From positions 1 to 64,000 of the forward strand of contig JAISUW010000050.1 of assembly GCA_031271865.1 (NCBI GenBank): a stretch of DNA of 64,000 nucleotides. The letters are read 5' to 3'. The notes under the pieces are model-generated. The model was not told the DNA's origin, did no database searches, and was given only the letters and a program-made list of their open reading frames with translations. This DNA comes from Oscillospiraceae bacterium (GTDB taxonomy: Bacteria > Bacillota > Clostridia > Oscillospirales > Acutalibacteraceae). Shown one piece after another: positions 62,415 to 64,000 of this stretch; the stretch's first letter is position 1, and the number at the start of each line of letters is the position of its first letter. The position numbers and the translations under genes were made by a program.

Positions 62415-63398
62415 TCAGGCCGTCCGTTTCCACATATATACATTGAGATAAGGCTGCATGGTATTGTCTGCTACGCCGGTTTGGCTGACAGTTGCGCTCC
62501 CTGTCAGGCTGACACTTCCGCTTACACTTGCCGTGCCCCCGGACAAACCCGAACCAAGGCTTAATGCAGCAGTTCCACTCAAACTGCCGGCTGTGCCGGT
62601 ACTGCTGTGGCTAAACGCAGTTGGAGAAGATTGCCCTGCGGAACCGCTGGTATTTGGATTTGCGTCACCACTGTTGATGGTACTGGAAGTGTAACCACTG
62701 TGGTACTGACTTTGCGCACCGCGCCAATACGAACCTCCATCTGAAGCAGAGTTGTCCGGCCATCCATCCCGGTTGCTCATCCAGTAGTAGGTATGCGTAT
62801 GGCTTGCAAATGTGTGTCGGTGTTCCGGAATGGCATGCGTGTGCGAAGGCAGGTTTGTTGCGGCAAGCGTTGTACTGCCGGATACCGATATATTGCCACC
62901 GACACTGCTCGCTGAGCCGGAGATAGACTGCCCATTTCCAACGCCGGATGCAGATCCGGTCAAGGTTATGCTGCCTGTTACAGTTAAGGCACTTGTTGAC
63001 AAACTGACAGTGCGTGTCTGCCCGGCTGCGGAACCCCCGGTATTCCCTGCGGTATAGGTAGTCCCACTCAGAGTTCCGGCGCCGAGGAGAACGCGGCCGG
63101 TGGGAAGTTTCTCCCACGTACCGACACCTGCGGTGATGCAAGGATTGGTGTTTGTTGCGCTTGTGTAGATACACCCAACCGGATAGAGCGATTCGAGTAA
63201 ATCCACATTTGTAATGCTGTCCAATTCTTTCGGTGCAAGCATTTTTAGGGCAGACACATATTTGGCATGGGCAAGAGGAATAGCTGTTATAAGCAAGAGC
63301 AATACGATTGCTGTAATGAATCGGCGGCGGTGCTTTCTTTGTCTGTGTTCTTCTTGGATTTCCGCTTTCAATGCGTTACGCATTTCGTCCGTAATCAT
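62415..63398 (-). CDS. Exported or membrane-anchored protein with phage tail-collar-like domain (paralog 2)
   Basis: TM RRRFITAIVLLLLITAIPLAHA; DLLESLYPVGCIYTSATNTNPCITAGVGTWEKLPTGRVLLGAG; LPSHTHAIPEHRHTFASHTHTYYW; MQPYLNVYMWKRTA. ATG 63398 after AGGAGGG. Confidence 0.85.
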   Translation of the reverse strand: MITDEMRNALKAEIQEEHRQRKHRRRFITAIVLLLLITAIPLAHAKYVSALKMLAPKELDSITNVDLLESLYPVGCIYTSATNTNPCITAGVGTWEKLPTGRVLLGAGTLSGTTYTAGNTGGSAAGQTRTVSLSTSALTVTGSITLTGSASGVGNGQSISGSASSVGGNISVSGSTTLAATNLPSHTHAIPEHRHTFASHTHTYYWMSNRDGWPDNSASDGGSYWRGAQSQYHSGYTSSTINSGDANPNTSGSAGQSSPTAFSHSSTGTAGSLSGTAALSLGSGLSGGTASVSGSVSLTGSATVSQTGVADNTMQPYLNVYMWKRTA

Positions 63399-63414
63399 GA
63401 GCGATTCCCTCCTT

Positions 63415-64000
63415 TCATGCCGTTCTTTGCCACATATAGACAACCAAATACGGTTGCATGGTTTTATCCGTTACATTTCCGGAAGCGGAGGCTGTTCCGG
63501 ACAAACCGGAAACCGTTCCGGTGTAAGCCGCCGTACCGCTCCACCCGGTGCTTGCAACTTTTGCACTTGCACTGCCGGTTAAGGGGGAAGAAGATGCTAC
63601 TGTACCGCTGCTGTTAAATGTGAAAGGTGTTGCACTTCCGGTAGATTCGGAACTGCCTGAATATGTCCCGGAAACACCGCTCCATGTGGATGTTCGGCGT
63701 GTTATAGAGCCTTTCCAATAGCTATGACCTGTATTTCCCCCATTTTTAGGATTTCCATTACGCTCATAAGCATAATAGTAATGATGCTGATGATTCGCTG
63801 TATGTGTGTGGCTGATACCGTGTGTATGCTGCGGCATATTTGCGGCGACAAGTGTCACATTGCCCGAGGTTGTGGAAAGCGTACCGCCGGAAACAGAAGC
63901 CGTCCCGCTCAAAGTCGCCCCCGCCCCCACGCCTGTAACTGTACCTGTCAGATTCACCGAACCGCCTACCCCGGTCACGTTGCCGGATAAAGAAACGGCT
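63415..64000 (-). CDS. Phage tail-collar-like domain protein (paralog 1, N-terminus outside window)
   Basis: MPQHTHGISHTHTANHQHHYYYAYERNG...MQPYLVVYMWQRTA; frame open to the window edge. Confidence 0.8.
   Translation of the reverse strand, partial: AVSLSGNVTGVGGSVNLTGTVTGVGAGATLSGTASVSGGTLSTTSGNVTLVAANMPQHTHGISHTHTANHQHHYYYAYERNGNPKNGGNTGHSYWKGSITRRTSTWSGVSGTYSGSSESTGSATPFTFNSSGTVASSSPLTGSASAKVASTGWSGTAAYTGTVSGLSGTASASGNVTDKTMQPYLVVYMWQRTA

Noticed and set aside
61365-64000. Prophage or diversity-generating retroelement
   Set aside because: Tail-collar-like domains suggest phage origin, but no terminase, capsid, integrase, reverse transcriptase or template/variable repeat pair is visible in the window.

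Overview
The 64 kb window looks chromosomal, from a GC-rich Clostridia/Oscillospirales-like Firmicute. This is inferred from gene content, AGGAGG ribosome-binding sites and darA-holB-ricT gene order; no search was run. No rRNA, tRNA, CRISPR array or transposase was found. Contents in order: (i) two very large exported surface proteins on the minus strand, one an InlB-type/Gly-rich protein running off the left edge and missing from the ORF track, the other a 3138-aa secreted repeat protein; (ii) two membrane acyltransferases plus two AMP-forming ligases, an M15-type peptidase, an ABC exporter and a beta-helix protein; (iii) a two-gene cassette with its own consensus promoter, encoding a membrane-anchored Rossmann/RCK-like protein with a RyR-like domain and an HD-RelA/SpoT-TPR protein that also ends in a RyR domain. 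This is the best candidate for an under-described signalling or conflict system; (iv) darA-holB-ricT, a D,D-carboxypeptidase, an O-antigen ligase-like protein and DegV; (v) an amino-acid ABC operon whose binding protein appears circularly permuted; (vi) an amidohydrolase, an MMPL transporter with a lipoprotein, and a TPP-riboswitch thiamine-type ABC operon without an ATPase gene; (vii) a CHAP protein, GH2 beta-galactosidase, PcrA/UvrD, PFK and MltG; (viii) a partial bacterial microcompartment locus (EutL-, PduL-, EutN-, PduS- and PduT-like) with no core enzyme; (ix) three tandem exported proteins carrying phage-tail-collar-like domains. Several dispersed or palindromic intergenic repeats are also described. 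Family calls come from reading motifs by eye; no database search was possible.
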